Positions 1 through 9,623 of a DNA stretch of 64,000 nt are shown piece after piece. A program made the translations under genes and the position numbers. Position 1 is the stretch's first letter; the number at the start of each line of letters is the position of its first letter. Source of the DNA: an uncultured Clostridium sp. (GTDB lineage Bacteria > Bacillota > Clostridia > TANB77 > CAG-508); contig CATZPY010000001.1 in the NCBI GenBank assembly GCA_958422985.1, positions 1-64,000 on the forward strand, written 5' to 3'. The notes under the pieces are model-generated. The model was given only the letters and a program-made list of their open reading frames with translations. It was not told the origin of the DNA and ran no database searches.

Positions 1-2
1 AA

Positions 3-2519
3 AATTTAGAAAATGCTGTAATAGAAAAAGAAAGAATAATTCCAAATGCTTTAAAAAATTATATTAATGGAGAAGAACTTAATGACAAAATTTTATATAA
101 GCAAAAGGTATATTTAATTTCTGATGATTTAGTAGAAAATTTATCCGCTGAAAAATATTATTTTAAATTTAGAACATTAAATTATAATAGGTCAGAGTTT
201 AATAAGTTTATTGAAGATATACAAAAAGCAAAATCAAATGGAAAGAAAATATATTTATATGTTAATTCTAAAGAAAAAGCTAAGAAATTACAAGCAGTTT
301 TAGAAGAAAATGAAATAATATCGGAATATAATGAAAATTTAAAATATTCAGAAATAAGTAATGGAATCGCTGTAAAAATAATTCTTGGCAATTTATTACA
401 TGGATATGAAAGCTATGAAGCAAACACTTTAGTAATTTCAGCAAATGATTTAATTAGTGTAGAAAAAAAGAAGAAAAGAAGAGCCAGCAAACTTTTTAAT
501 GAGGCAGAAAAAATTGTATTTTCAGAATTAAAACAAGGAGATTATGTAGTACATAAAATTCATGGAATAGGCCAATTTATAGGTGTAAACACATTAGTTA
601 CAGACAAAACAACCAAAGATTATATAAAAATTAAATATAAAAATGACGATATACTTTATGTACCAACAGACCAATTAGATAATGTAAAAAAATATATAGG
701 TGGAGGAGATGCTCTTCCTAAAATAAATAGACTAGGTAGCAAAGAATGGGAAAATACGAAAGAAAGAGTAAAGAAAAATTTAAGAGAAGTAGCAAAAGAA
801 TTAATAGAATTATATGCAAAAAGACAAAAATCTAGAGGATATGCATTTTCAAAAGATACTCCTTGGCAACAAGAATTTGAAAACAGCTTTATTTACCAAG
901 AAACAGATGATCAACTAAGATGTATAGAAGAAATTAAAAAAGATATGGAAATGCAAAAGCCAATGGATAGATTGTTATGTGGTGACGTTGGCTATGGAAA
1001 AACAGAAGTAGCAATTAGAGCAGCTTTTAAAGCTATAATGGATCAAAAACAAGTGGCATATTTAGTTCCGACTACAGTACTTGCAGACCAACAATATAAA
1101 AGTTTTAAAGAAAGAATGGAAGAATTTCCTGTTAATGTGGAAGTACTAAATAGGTTTAAAACAAAAAAAGAACAACAAGAAATTATTAAAAAATTAAAAT
1201 TAGGTGAAATAGATATTGTTATAGGAACACATAGAATTCTAAGTAAAGATATAGAATTTAAAGATTTAGGCTTGCTAATAATAGATGAAGAACACAGATT
1301 TGGTGTTAAGGATAAAGAAAAGATTAAAGAATATAAAAATAGCATAGATGTATTAACAATGACAGCAACACCTATCCCAAGAACTTTGCATATGTCAATA
1401 GTTGGGGTAAGAGATATGTCTATAATATATGAGCCCCCACAAAACAGAAAACCTGTTCAAACATATGTATTAGAATATGATGAAGAAGTAGTAAAGGAAG
1501 CAATAACTAAGGAATTAGAAAGAGGTGGTCAGGTATTTTATTTGTTTAATAATGTAGAAGGAATAGAAAGAAAAGCAAATGAAATATTAACTTTAGTGCC
1601 AGAAGCAAAAGTAAGTTTTGCACATGGAAAAATGTCTGGTAATGAACTAGAAACAATAATGTTAGATTTTATTAATGGAGAAACGAATGTATTAGTATGT
1701 ACTACAATTTTGGAATCTGGAATAGATATTCCAAATGCCAATACTATAATTGTAGAAAATGCAGATAGGTTAGGCTTGGCACAACTATATCAAATAAGAG
1801 GAAGAGTTGGAAGAAGCGGTACACAAGCGTATGCATATATTACATATAAAAGGGATAAACTATTATCAGAAGTTGCAGATAAAAGATTAAAAGCAATGAA
1901 AGAATTTACAGAGTTTGGGTCTGGGTTTAAAATTGCAATGAGGGATTTAGAAATAAGAGGAGCAGGAAGTATGCTTGGAGAAATTCAGCATGGACATATG
2001 GAACAAGTTGGATATGATACTTATTGTAATTTACTAGATCAAGTTATTAAAGAAATGAAAGATATACCACAAGAAGAGGAAAAAGATTTCCAAATAGACT
2101 TAAATGTTTCAAGTTATATTCCAAAAGAATATATATCAGATTCAAGCCAAAAAATAAAAATCTACCAAGATATTGCTTTATGTAGAAATGAAGATGATGT
2201 GCAAAATATAATAGATGAAATGATAGATATTTATGGAGAAATGCCAAAACAAGTAGAGAACTTATTAAATATTGCAAGAATAAAATTTATTGCAAAAAAG
2301 CTATATATTTTGAAAATTCAACAAAAGGCAAATGGAGTAGTATTTTCTTTTGATGGGGAGAGATTTAATTTTGATATTGTAGATAAATTGCTTAAAGAAT
2401 ATAAAAATAAAATTAAATTTTCACCTGGCAAAGAACCATATATTACATATAAAATTGAAGAATTATCAGATGATAAAATTTTAAAAGAAATACAAAAGTT
2501 TTTAGATTTTTTATCTTAA
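3..2519 (+). CDS. mfd: Mfd transcription-repair coupling factor, 3' part (partial, 5' end outside window)
   Basis: Mfd removes RNA polymerase stalled at DNA damage and recruits the UvrABC excision machinery. The frame is open from the first bases, giving 838 visible residues, so the N-terminal UvrB-like part is cut off by the window edge. Visible in order are a CarD-like RNA polymerase-interacting domain (GDYVVHKIHGIGQF near fragment residue 179), the translocase Walker A GDVGYGKT (about 327-334), the DEEH box (about 428), the helicase motif QIRGRVGRSG, and a C-terminal TRCF domain. The ATG at 945 lies inside the helicase domain and is not the true start. uvrC lies at 27 kb, so a partner in the same repair pathway is nearby but not in the operon. 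Confidence 0.97.
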   Translation, partial: NLENAVIEKERIIPNALKNYINGEELNDKILYKQKVYLISDDLVENLSAEKYYFKFRTLNYNRSEFNKFIEDIQKAKSNGKKIYLYVNSKEKAKKLQAVLEENEIISEYNENLKYSEISNGIAVKIILGNLLHGYESYEANTLVISANDLISVEKKKKRRASKLFNEAEKIVFSELKQGDYVVHKIHGIGQFIGVNTLVTDKTTKDYIKIKYKNDDILYVPTDQLDNVKKYIGGGDALPKINRLGSKEWENTKERVKKNLREVAKELIELYAKRQKSRGYAFSKDTPWQQEFENSFIYQETDDQLRCIEEIKKDMEMQKPMDRLLCGDVGYGKTEVAIRAAFKAIMDQKQVAYLVPTTVLADQQYKSFKERMEEFPVNVEVLNRFKTKKEQQEIIKKLKLGEIDIVIGTHRILSKDIEFKDLGLLIIDEEHRFGVKDKEKIKEYKNSIDVLTMTATPIPRTLHMSIVGVRDMSIIYEPPQNRKPVQTYVLEYDEEVVKEAITKELERGGQVFYLFNNVEGIERKANEILTLVPEAKVSFAHGKMSGNELETIMLDFINGETNVLVCTTILESGIDIPNANTIIVENADRLGLAQLYQIRGRVGRSGTQAYAYITYKRDKLLSEVADKRLKAMKEFTEFGSGFKIAMRDLEIRGAGSMLGEIQHGHMEQVGYDTYCNLLDQVIKEMKDIPQEEEKDFQIDLNVSSYIPKEYISDSSQKIKIYQDIALCRNEDDVQNIIDEMIDIYGEMPKQVENLLNIARIKFIAKKLYILKIQQKANGVVFSFDGERFNFDIVDKLLKEYKNKIKFSPGKEPYITYKIEELSDDKILKEIQKFLDFLS

Positions 2520-2584
2520 AAGATATATTTATAAAAAAATGCAAAAGCTATATATAAAATATTATATATAGCTGGGAGGGAAAT

Positions 2585-3373
2585 ATGCAAATTATAACTA
2601 GTAAGGATAATGAAAACATAAAAAATATAAAAAAACTAAAAGAAAGAAAATATAGAGATTTAAACAATGAATATATAATTGAAGGAATAAAAATAATAAA
2701 GGAAGCAATTAATGAAAAAGCTAATATTAAAAAAATTATAGTATGTGAAGAGTGTTTAGCTAATAATTTGTTAGATGATAAATTATTATACGAAATTGCC
2801 AAATATGACTGTATTTATGTTACTAAAAAGATTTTTGAAACAATAACAGATGTTTCTAACCCCCAAGGGATTTTAGCAATAGTAGAAAAGAATAATAAAA
2901 GAGAAATAAATTATAAGGAAGATATTATTATTGCATTAGATGGTATACAAGACCCAGGAAATTTAGGAACAATTTTAAGAACAATAGATAGTGCAAATTT
3001 AACACAAATTATAGTTTCAAAAGATACAGTAGATGCATATAACCAAAAAGTTGTAAGATCTACTATGGGAGCAATATTTAGAATAAATATAGTAGAAGTA
3101 GAAAACTTAAAGGAAACATTAAAAAATATAAAAAAACATAAATATAAAATAATGTGTACAGATTTAAGTGCAAATAAAAATATATATGAAGCAGATTATA
3201 ATAAAAAAATATTGGTAATAGGAAATGAAGCAAATGGTGTAACACAAGAAGTATTAGAACTTGCAGATGAGAAAATAATTATTCCAATGTTAGGAAAGAC
3301 AGAGAGTTTAAATGCTTCTGTAGCAACAAGTATTATTGTTTATGAATATATAAGAAAAAAATTAGGATATTAA
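2585..3373 (+). CDS. SpoU/TrmH-family RNA 2'-O-methyltransferase (RlmB-like)
   Basis: This is a 262-residue SPOUT-fold methyltransferase that probably methylates a ribose 2'-OH in rRNA or tRNA using S-adenosylmethionine. The three family motifs are present: an N-P-G-N-L-G-T-I-x-R-T block near residue 119-133, IGNEANGV near 212, and IPMLGKTESLNAS near 232-244, which together form the knotted SAM site. The N-terminal 100 residues look like a substrate-binding domain. The start follows a GGAGGG ribosome-binding site. It lies 65 bp after mfd on the same strand and ends at a bidirectional terminator. The exact target nucleotide cannot be told from sequence. Confidence 0.9.
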   Translation: MQIITSKDNENIKNIKKLKERKYRDLNNEYIIEGIKIIKEAINEKANIKKIIVCEECLANNLLDDKLLYEIAKYDCIYVTKKIFETITDVSNPQGILAIVEKNNKREINYKEDIIIALDGIQDPGNLGTILRTIDSANLTQIIVSKDTVDAYNQKVVRSTMGAIFRINIVEVENLKETLKNIKKHKYKIMCTDLSANKNIYEADYNKKILVIGNEANGVTQEVLELADEKIIIPMLGKTESLNASVATSIIVYEYIRKKLGY

Positions 3374-3374
3374 A

Positions 3375-3416
3375 AAATAAATAACAGATGTATTGTACAT
3401 CTGTTATTTATTTTTG
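3375..3416. terminator. Bidirectional Rho-independent terminator
   Basis: A stem AAATAACAGATG / CATCTGTTATTT with a short loop is flanked by an A-run on the left and a T-run on the right. It can therefore stop both the rightward methyltransferase transcript and the leftward DUF4364-like transcript. Confidence 0.85.
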
Positions 3417-3442
3417 ATAATAGGAATTTACTTTATTAAAAG

Positions 3443-3979
3443 CTATTCTTCGTCATTTAAAGCTTTCATTATTTTTGGATATATTTCAGTTGCATTTGCT
3501 TTCCAATTGTCTACAATATTTTTTGCGTGTTCACTAGAACCAGCAAGTGTTCTTATTTCAAATACAGTTTCACCATTTTCTGTTATTTTGCAAAATATTT
3601 TATATGACTTATTGCTTTGAGGTTGATATTCTGCAGAAACAGAAACTTCGTTTTCTATAATATTTAGTTCATTTTTAAAGTTTTTATCCACTTTTAATTT
3701 TAAAATACCTGGAATCATGTCACCTGTTAGTTTTAGTGCCTCAATTCCTTTAGGTGTTATTTTATACAATGTGCTTTCATCTAATTTTGTAGAAGTTACA
3801 TATTCGGCAGATATTAAATCTAATAAAAATTGTTGAAAATAAAAATAATTTATATCTGTTATTGTTAAAACCAATTTTAAAAATTCATCATTAGTAATAG
3901 GCTTATCTATTTTATATAGAATATATAAAATTAAAGCTTTTAATTCTGCCATTGTATCTTTGTCAGATGATAGTTTCAT
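3443..3979 (-). CDS. DUF4364-like winged-helix protein
   Basis: This 178-residue protein resembles the DUF4364 family of Clostridia. The N-terminal 80 residues read as a winged helix (ELKALILYILYKIDKP, then a second helix pair ending ISAEYVTSTKL, then YKITPKGIEAL), the form expected of a small DNA-binding regulator. The C-terminal half is a beta-rich domain of unknown role. The start is preceded by AAGGAG (AAGGAGTG, reading minus). It is divergent from the J-domain gene, so the 138-bp gap between them holds both promoters. Regulatory function is an inference from the fold-like pattern, and no target is known. Confidence 0.75.
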   Translation of the reverse strand: MKLSSDKDTMAELKALILYILYKIDKPITNDEFLKLVLTITDINYFYFQQFLLDLISAEYVTSTKLDESTLYKITPKGIEALKLTGDMIPGILKLKVDKNFKNELNIIENEVSVSAEYQPQSNKSYKIFCKITENGETVFEIRTLAGSSEHAKNIVDNWKANATEIYPKIMKALNDEE

Positions 3980-4117
3980 TTATGTTCACTCCTTGTGTAA
4001 TATATGATAAAGAAATTATAACACTAAATGACAAAAAATACTATTATAATTTTATAATAAATGTTATAATTTTAGTATGGTGTAAAATTTTTATAATTAT
4101 ATAGAAAGAAGAGTGCA

Positions 4118-4666
4118 ATGAAAAATTATTATGAAATTCTAGAAGTAGACCAAAAAGCTTCAAAAGAAGTAATAGAAAAAGCATATAAAGTTCTAGCTAA
4201 AAAATATCATCCAGACTTGCAAGAAGAGAAAAATAAAAAAAGAGCAGAAGAGAAAATTAAAAATTTAAATGAAGCATACGAAATATTATCAGATGTAAAT
4301 AAAAAAGCGAAATATGATGAAAAGCTTAAAAAAATTAAAGAAGATGAAGAAAGAAAAAGAGTAGTTCAACATAATGATTATATTAATAGCATAAAAGGAG
4401 TTTATACGAACCAATACAATACGTATAAAAAAGAACAAGAACTAAGTAAAGAAGCAAATAATATATTAAGAAAAGAATATAAAAAAGAGTTAAGAAAATT
4501 AAAAATGAACACTTTTTTAAGAAAGTTAAAAGCTATAGTTATAGTATTAGGCGCAATAGTTATAATATGCTTTATAATTTATAAAATTCCTGCAACAAAT
4601 AAATGGATTAGAAATATAGTTGAAAATAATATAATATTAAAATCTATAATAGATGCAATAAGTTAA
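4118..4666 (+). CDS. Membrane-anchored J-domain (DnaJ-like) protein
   Basis: This is a 182-residue protein with an N-terminal J domain carrying the HPD tripeptide at residues 31-33, which stimulates DnaK ATPase in the family. A long charged, probably coiled-coil linker follows (about 65-135), then one hydrophobic membrane segment (about 139-156) and a short tail. It lacks the Gly/Phe region, zinc fingers and C-terminal client-binding domain of true DnaJ, so it is more likely a specialised co-chaperone that recruits DnaK to the membrane. The gene stands alone between a divergent regulator and ldh. Confidence 0.85.
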   Translation: MKNYYEILEVDQKASKEVIEKAYKVLAKKYHPDLQEEKNKKRAEEKIKNLNEAYEILSDVNKKAKYDEKLKKIKEDEERKRVVQHNDYINSIKGVYTNQYNTYKKEQELSKEANNILRKEYKKELRKLKMNTFLRKLKAIVIVLGAIVIICFIIYKIPATNKWIRNIVENNIILKSIIDAIS

Positions 4667-4696
4667 AAAATATGGGTATAATATAATAAATAAAAT

Positions 4697-4726
4697 TTGA
4701 CAAATACTTATTATTAATAGTATAAT
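4697..4726 (+). promoter_or_regulatory. Sigma-A-type promoter of ldh
   Basis: TTGACA at 4697-4702 and TATAAT at 4721-4726 are separated by 18 bp. The ATG at 4727 falls directly after the -10 box and so lies at or upstream of the transcription start. This supports the downstream ATG at 4766 as the ldh start. Confidence 0.85.
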
Positions 4727-4765
4727 ATGAGGCTGAAAATAGATAAAAACGAAAGGAAGATTGTT

Positions 4766-5716
4766 ATGGTTGATAAAAGAAAAATTGTACTAGTAGGAAC
4801 AGGGTTTGTAGGAATGAGTATGGCTTATTCTTTATTAAATCAAGGCGGAATTAATGAACTTGTATTAGTAGATGTTTTAAAAGATAAAGCAGAGGGAGAA
4901 GCAATGGATTTAGCACATGGTATGCCTTGTGCTCCAAGTGATATGATAATAAAGTCTGGTGACTATGAAGAGTGCAAAGACGCTAATATAGTTGTTATAA
5001 CAGCAGGTTTAGCTCAAAAACCAGGACAAACAAGATTAGAACTTGCTGCTGCAAATGCCAAGATTATGAAACAAATAACAGAAAGTGTTGTTGCAAGTGG
5101 ATTTAAAGGAATATTCTTAGTTGCAAGTAATCCAGTAGATTTAATGACATATGTAGTGAAAGAGGTTTCAGGATTTGATAGTTCTAAAGTAATAGGATCT
5201 GGAACAGTTTTAGATACAGCGAGATTACGTTATTTATTAGGTAAATATCTTAAAGTATCTAGTAAAAATGTACATGCTTATATAATGGGAGAACATGGAG
5301 ACTCATCATTTGTACCATGGAACCATGCAAATGTTGGATGCAAAAAGATAAAAGAAATAATGGAAGATAATAAACATCCAATTTCAGATTTAGAAAAAAT
5401 ATACACAGAAGTACAACAAGCTGCATATGAAATTATAAATAGAAAGAAAGCTACTTATTATGGTATAGGTTTAGGACTAACAAAAATAATAAAAGCAATA
5501 TTAAATGATCAAAACGAAATAATGACTGTTTCAACATATTTAAATGGCGAATATGGTCAAAAAGATTTATATATTGGTGTACCAACAATTATAAATAGAA
5601 AGGGTGCAAGAGAAATATTAGAACTACAACTAGAAGGAGAAGAAAAAGAAAGATTCGAAAGTAGTTGCAAAACATTAATTTCTATGAAAGAAGAAATAGA
5701 TAAAGTAATAAAATAA
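4766..5716 (+). CDS. ldh: L-lactate dehydrogenase
   Basis: Reduces pyruvate to L-lactate with NADH, regenerating NAD+ in fermentation. The 316-residue protein has the Rossmann nucleotide motif GTGFVG (11-16), the LDH-specific substrate-loop glutamine (Q84 in AQKPGQTR, where malate dehydrogenases carry Arg), and the catalytic GEHGD with His near 177. The start at 4766 is chosen because an AAAGGAAG ribosome-binding site lies 5-10 bases upstream and the promoter -10 box ends at 4726. It is monocistronic, with its own promoter and terminator. I see no clear Rex-type operator. Confidence 0.96.
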   Translation: MVDKRKIVLVGTGFVGMSMAYSLLNQGGINELVLVDVLKDKAEGEAMDLAHGMPCAPSDMIIKSGDYEECKDANIVVITAGLAQKPGQTRLELAAANAKIMKQITESVVASGFKGIFLVASNPVDLMTYVVKEVSGFDSSKVIGSGTVLDTARLRYLLGKYLKVSSKNVHAYIMGEHGDSSFVPWNHANVGCKKIKEIMEDNKHPISDLEKIYTEVQQAAYEIINRKKATYYGIGLGLTKIIKAILNDQNEIMTVSTYLNGEYGQKDLYIGVPTIINRKGAREILELQLEGEEKERFESSCKTLISMKEEIDKVIK

Positions 5717-5723
5717 TATTGTT

Positions 5724-5769
5724 ATAGACATAAATTTTTAAATATTTAGAAATTTATGTCTATATTTTT
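5724..5769 (+). terminator. Terminator of ldh
   Basis: Arms beginning ATAGACATAAATTT and ending AAATTTATGTCTAT form a long stem, followed by TTTTTT. Confidence 0.85.
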
Positions 5770-5840
5770 TAGCAAAAAATTATAAATAAATAGAAATAGT
5801 AAAATTATATTAAAAATTACAAAAATATTACAAATATGTA

Positions 5841-5869
5841 TTGACTTACGAGTGTAGGCATTGTATAAT
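5841..5869 (+). promoter_or_regulatory. Main promoter of the S10-spc-alpha supercluster
   Basis: TTGACT (5841-5846) and a perfect TATAAT (5864-5869) with an optimal 17-bp spacer. Transcription should start near 5876, giving a leader of about 320 nt before rpsJ. Confidence 0.85.
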
Positions 5870-5873
5870 AATA

Positions 5874-6199
5874 AGGCATGAGTTTAGCGTTGAAGTAGAA
5901 TGTGGCTACAAGTTAGTGAAAACTAATTTGGAGGGAACTTCTATGGAGTATGTCTTGGCTTAGACCGGGCGGTAAGTTAAGTTAGCTGTATGAATAATTT
6001 AGATAAAGCTAGTTTATATAGTAACTATATAAACTAGATAAGTTTAGAGAAATTCTAAATATAGCTACAATATACATAATGCACTTATCCCAAGATTATC
6101 ATGCCTACTTGGGTTTTTATATTGGTATTTCACAAAACACCAGGGTGCGTTTAAACTTGCCTAGGTACATTTAAATATTTTAAGGAGGGAAATTATACT
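5874..6199 (+). ncRNA. Long structured 5' leader of rpsJ with internal terminator-like hairpin (candidate cis-regulatory RNA)
   Basis: This 325-nt region carries no plausible gene. It holds a hairpin around AAGTTAGTGAAAACTAATT (near 5911-5929), a long A/T-rich hairpin near 6010-6040 (TAGTTTATATAG paired to its complement), a small TTTAGA/TCTAAA hairpin, and at 6089-6118 a CCCAAG...CTTGGG stem followed by five T. The 5' end AGGCATGA (5874-5881) is perfectly complementary to TCATGCCT (6099-6106) in the loop of that terminator-like hairpin, the arrangement expected of a switchable attenuator or a leader closed on itself. I do not recognise a known ribosomal-protein leader or riboswitch here. The regulatory role is inference. 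Confidence 0.6.
6089..6118 (+). terminator. Terminator-like hairpin inside the rpsJ leader
   Basis: CCCAAG (6089-6094) pairs with CTTGGG (6108-6113), followed by TTTTT. It lies 80 nt upstream of the rpsJ start codon and downstream of the main promoter, so it must be conditional or leaky if the operon is read from that promoter. Confidence 0.7.
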
Positions 6200-6529
6200 A
6201 TGGCAACAACAAATCAAATGGTAGGAAGCGAAAAAATAAGAATAAGGTTAAAAGCTTATGATCACGTTATTTTAGATCAGTCTGCTGAAAAAATAGTAGA
6301 TACTGCTAAAAAAACAGGAGCAAAAGTTTCTGGACCAATTCCACTTCCAACACAAAAAGAAGTTGTAACAATCTTACGTTCTCCACACAAATACAAAGAT
6401 TCAAGAGAACAATTTGAAATGAGAACACATAAGAGAGTTATAGATATTCTTTATCCAACACAAAAAACTGTTGATAACTTAATGAAGTTAGATTTACCAG
6501 CAGGTGTTGATATAGAAATAAAATTATAA
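6200..6529 (+). CDS. rpsJ: 30S ribosomal protein S10
   Basis: The first gene of the S10 operon. S10 sits in the 30S head and also joins NusB in transcription antitermination. At 109 residues it is slightly longer than usual because of a short N-terminal extension before the conserved [12 protein letters not shown]. The family motifs PIPLPT and RTHKRVIDI are present. The first ATG is taken because an AAGGAGGG site lies about 11 bases upstream. A second Met at codon 7 would give a more typical length, so the exact start is slightly uncertain. Confidence 0.97.
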   Translation: MATTNQMVGSEKIRIRLKAYDHVILDQSAEKIVDTAKKTGAKVSGPIPLPTQKEVVTILRSPHKYKDSREQFEMRTHKRVIDILYPTQKTVDNLMKLDLPAGVDIEIKL

Positions 6530-6644
6530 AATAAAATAACGAAGCCAAGCTAGTTATAATGTAATTAGCCAATAGTTAAGTTAGTCGTAAACGCTTAAAG
6601 CAAAACGAATAACTTATACGGTGAAACGTATAGGAGGAAAGAAA

Positions 6645-7280
6645 ATGAAAAAAGGATTAATAGGAAAAAAAGTAGGAATGACACAAATATTCGACGAAAA
6701 AGGAATGATCATTCCAGTAACAGTTATAGAAGCTGGTCCTTGTGTAGTATCACAAGTTAAAACAGTAGAAACTGACGGATATAATGCAGTTCAATTAGGA
6801 TTTGGAGAAGTTAAAGCACACAAAGTAAACAAACCAAAAGCTGGACACTTCGCAAAAGCTAATGTAGAAGCAAAAAAACATTTAAGAGAATTTAGATTAG
6901 AAGATGTTTCAAATGTAAAAGTTGGAGACGAAGTAAAAGCAGATACATTTGAACAAGGAGAAAAAATAGATGTTCAAGGAATTTCTAAAGGAAAAGGATT
7001 CCAAGGTGTTATAAAAAGACATGGACAACACAGAGGACCTATGGGACATGGTTCTATGTATCATAGAAGACCAGGTTCAATGGGATCAACATCTACACCA
7101 GGTAGAGTTTTCAAAGGTAAAAAATTACCAGGACACATGGGTGTACAAAAAATAACTATCCAAAACTTAGAAATAATTAAAGTTGATATGGATAAAAACG
7201 TATTATTAGTAAAAGGAAGCGTTCCAGGACCAAAAGGAGCTATTCTAAAATTAAAATCAAGTGTAAAATCATGTAAATAG
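6645..7280 (+). CDS. rplC: 50S ribosomal protein L3
   Basis: A primary-binding 50S protein placed near the peptidyl transferase centre. The 211-residue protein starts with the canonical [15 protein letters not shown] and carries [11 protein letters not shown] and a [17 protein letters not shown] loop. The start is ATG 6645 behind AGGAGG. An in-frame GTG at 6621 lies inside a hairpin upstream of the ribosome-binding site and is rejected. A small hairpin (6613-6634) touches the Shine-Dalgarno. It is followed after 18 bp by rplD. Confidence 0.98.
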   Translation: MKKGLIGKKVGMTQIFDEKGMIIPVTVIEAGPCVVSQVKTVETDGYNAVQLGFGEVKAHKVNKPKAGHFAKANVEAKKHLREFRLEDVSNVKVGDEVKADTFEQGEKIDVQGISKGKGFQGVIKRHGQHRGPMGHGSMYHRRPGSMGSTSTPGRVFKGKKLPGHMGVQKITIQNLEIIKVDMDKNVLLVKGSVPGPKGAILKLKSSVKSCK

Positions 7281-7298
7281 GAAGGGAGGAAAAGTACA

Positions 7299-7922
7299 AT
7301 GCCTAAAATAGATGTATATAATATGGAAGGTAAAAAAGTTAGCGATGTAGAATTAAACGATAACGTATTTGGAATTGAACCAAATGAAGCAATAGTACAT
7401 AGTGTATTAGTTAACTATTTAGCTAACCAAAGACAAGGAACACAAAGTACAAAAACAAGATCAGAAGTATCTGGTGGTGGTAGAAAACCATGGAGACAAA
7501 AAGGAACAGGTAGAGCAAGACAAGGTTCTATAAGAGCACCACAATGGGTAAAAGGTGGAATTGCATTAGGACCAAAACCACGCTCATACAAATATACTGT
7601 TAATAAGAAAGAAAGAAGATTAGCAATACGTTCAGTATTAAGTTCAAAAGTTTTAGAAAACAATCTAGTTGTTTTAGACAAAGCTGAAATGAAAGAAATA
7701 AAAACACAAGCTATGGTTAAAACTTTAGAAAACTTAAAAGTAACAGGAAAAACATTAATTTTATTACCAGAAAAAAATGAAAACGTACAAAAATCAGCAA
7801 GAAACATAAAAAATGTTAAAACAACATTAGTAAATACAATAAATGTTTATGATTTATTAAAATACAACAATTTAGTTGTAACTCTAGATGCTGTTAAGAA
7901 ATTAGAGGAGGTGTACGCATAA
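7299..7922 (+). CDS. rplD: 50S ribosomal protein L4
   Basis: A 207-residue assembly-initiator protein lining the 50S exit tunnel. In gamma-proteobacteria it is also the autogenous repressor of the S10 operon. Recognised from [20 protein letters not shown] and the basic loop that follows, [14 protein letters not shown]. An AGGGAGG site precedes the ATG, and the stop overlaps the rplW start as TAATG, which indicates translational coupling. Whether L4 acts on the unusual rpsJ leader here is unknown. Confidence 0.98.
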   Translation: MPKIDVYNMEGKKVSDVELNDNVFGIEPNEAIVHSVLVNYLANQRQGTQSTKTRSEVSGGGRKPWRQKGTGRARQGSIRAPQWVKGGIALGPKPRSYKYTVNKKERRLAIRSVLSSKVLENNLVVLDKAEMKEIKTQAMVKTLENLKVTGKTLILLPEKNENVQKSARNIKNVKTTLVNTINVYDLLKYNNLVVTLDAVKKLEEVYA

Positions 7923-8269
7923 TGAGACCAGAAGAAATAATAATTGCTCCAGTAATTACAGAAAAAAGTAATGATGGATTAAACGAAGGAAAGTATACCT
8001 TTGAAGTAAACAGAAAAGCTACAAAAATAGATATTAAAAACGCTGTAGAAAAACTTTTTAATGTTAAAGTATTAAAAGTTAATACAATGAATGTAAATGG
8101 AAAACAAAAAAGAATGGGAAGATATGTTGGAAAAACATCTGACTGGAAAAAAGCTATTGTTACAATAGATACAAACCCAGAACAAAAAACATATTTAGCA
8201 AAAGGCGGAAAACAAACAAAAATATCTAAAAAATATAAAGATTCTATAGACGAATTTATGGGAGCTTAA
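7922..8269 (+). CDS. rplW: 50S ribosomal protein L23
   Basis: L23 lies at the tunnel exit and docks trigger factor and SRP. At 115 residues it is somewhat longer than the usual 95-100, with a C-terminal extension after the conserved KKAIVTID. The N-terminal [11 protein letters not shown] motif is canonical. The start overlaps the rplD stop by one base. An unusually long 200-bp spacer follows before rplB. Confidence 0.97.
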   Translation: MRPEEIIIAPVITEKSNDGLNEGKYTFEVNRKATKIDIKNAVEKLFNVKVLKVNTMNVNGKQKRMGRYVGKTSDWKKAIVTIDTNPEQKTYLAKGGKQTKISKKYKDSIDEFMGA

Positions 8270-8469
8270 AAGTTACCTGTACGAAACGAAGTGAGTTACA
8301 GATAACTTTGTAATCGAAAGAAGAGAGATTACGTTCAGGTGAGCTTAAGTATAATAAAGCGAATCTGAAAATAATAAATTAATTATCTGGAAAGTACCAG
8401 GAAAATAAAGAATATCTGTATGTAGAGCAGGAAAAAATCTACAAATAAAAACAAGAAAGGATAGTAAAA
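8270..8469 (+). other. 200-bp structured spacer between rplW and rplB
   Basis: No gene is visible. The RNA can fold into at least two local hairpins: AAGTTA...TAACTT with inner CTGTA/TACAG pairing (about 8269-8313), and GTAATC...GATTAC (about 8310-8332). It could be a processing or regulatory element, or simply a decayed spacer. Confidence 0.45.
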
Positions 8470-9297
8470 ATGGGAGTAAAGAGATTTAAAGCATATACAC
8501 CATCAAGAAGAAATATGACAGTTTCTGCATTTGATGAAATAACAAAAAAGACACCAGAAAAATCTTTATTAGCAAAGAAAAATGAAAAAGCAGGAAGAAA
8601 CTCATATGGAAGAATTACTGTTAGACATCAAGGTGGAGGAAACAGACAAAAATATAGAATAATAGATTTTAAACGTATAAAAGACGATATGACAGCAACA
8701 GTTATAGGAATCGAATACGATCCAAACAGAAGTGCAAATATAGCATTAATCCAATATGAAGATGGAACAAAAGCATATATATTAGCACCTTTAGGATTAA
8801 AAGATGGAGACAAAGTAGTATCTGGAAATAAAGTAGATATTAAACCAGGTAACTGTATGCCAATTGATTCTATACCAGTTGGTACAATGATTCATAATAT
8901 AGAATTAAATCCAGGACAAGGTGGAAAATTAGTAAGAAGTGCAGGTCAAGAAGCACAACTTATGGCTAAAGAAGGTAAATATGCACACGTAAGACTTCCT
9001 TCAGGAGAAATGAGATTAATCTTAACAAGATGTAGAGCTACAATTGGAACAGTAGGAAATGCTGAACATGATACGATAAAAATTGGTAAAGCTGGAAGAA
9101 AAAGACACATGGGTTGGAGACCACAAGTTAGAGGATCTGTTATGAACCCAGTAGACCATCCACATGGTGGTGGTGAAGGTAGAGCACCAGTAGGACACGC
9201 AGGACCATTAACACCTTGGGGTAAACCAGCACTTGGATACAAGACAAGAAACAAGAAAAAGTTATCAAATAAATTCATAGTTAAGAGAAGAAAATAA
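8470..9297 (+). CDS. rplB: 50S ribosomal protein L2
   Basis: A 275-residue 50S core protein near the peptidyl transferase centre, needed for subunit association. Diagnostic motifs are [16 protein letters not shown], the functionally key [13 protein letters not shown], and the basic tail [14 protein letters not shown]. The start follows an AAGAAAGGA site. rpsS begins 22 bp later. Confidence 0.98.
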   Translation: MGVKRFKAYTPSRRNMTVSAFDEITKKTPEKSLLAKKNEKAGRNSYGRITVRHQGGGNRQKYRIIDFKRIKDDMTATVIGIEYDPNRSANIALIQYEDGTKAYILAPLGLKDGDKVVSGNKVDIKPGNCMPIDSIPVGTMIHNIELNPGQGGKLVRSAGQEAQLMAKEGKYAHVRLPSGEMRLILTRCRATIGTVGNAEHDTIKIGKAGRKRHMGWRPQVRGSVMNPVDHPHGGGEGRAPVGHAGPLTPWGKPALGYKTRNKKKLSNKFIVKRRK

Positions 9298-9319
9298 TCT
9301 TAAGAGGAGGGAAAAATAA

Positions 9320-9601
9320 ATGTCAAGATCAAGCAAAAAGAAACCTTATATACAAGAAAAACTTCTAAAGAGAATAGAAGAAATGAATGAGACAGGTAAA
9401 AAAGAAGTATTAAAAACATGGTCAAGAGCTTCTACAATATATCCTCAAATGGTTGGACATACAATAGCAGTTCATGATGGAAGAAAACATGTTCCTGTTT
9501 ATTTAACAGAAGAGATGATAGGTCATAAATTAGGAGAATTCGCTCCTACAAGAACTTTTAAAGGTCATGCTGGAGATAAAAAATCTACAGTTAAGAAATA
9601 G
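9320..9601 (+). CDS. rpsS: 30S ribosomal protein S19
   Basis: A 93-residue 30S head protein that pairs with S13 at the subunit interface. Recognised from [15 protein letters not shown], the central [22 protein letters not shown] and [21 protein letters not shown] site precedes the ATG, and rplV begins 22 bp after the stop. Confidence 0.98.
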   Translation: MSRSSKKKPYIQEKLLKRIEEMNETGKKEVLKTWSRASTIYPQMVGHTIAVHDGRKHVPVYLTEEMIGHKLGEFAPTRTFKGHAGDKKSTVKK

Positions 9602-9623
9602 AAATTAACAAGGAGGGAAAAAA

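Noticed and set aside
4727..4765. Longer N-terminus for ldh
   Set aside because: The ATG at 4727 directly follows the -10 box, so it cannot be well translated; the family N-terminus fits 4766.
6530..6644. Small gene between rpsJ and rplC
   Set aside because: No open frame with a ribosome-binding site; the region folds into short hairpins only.
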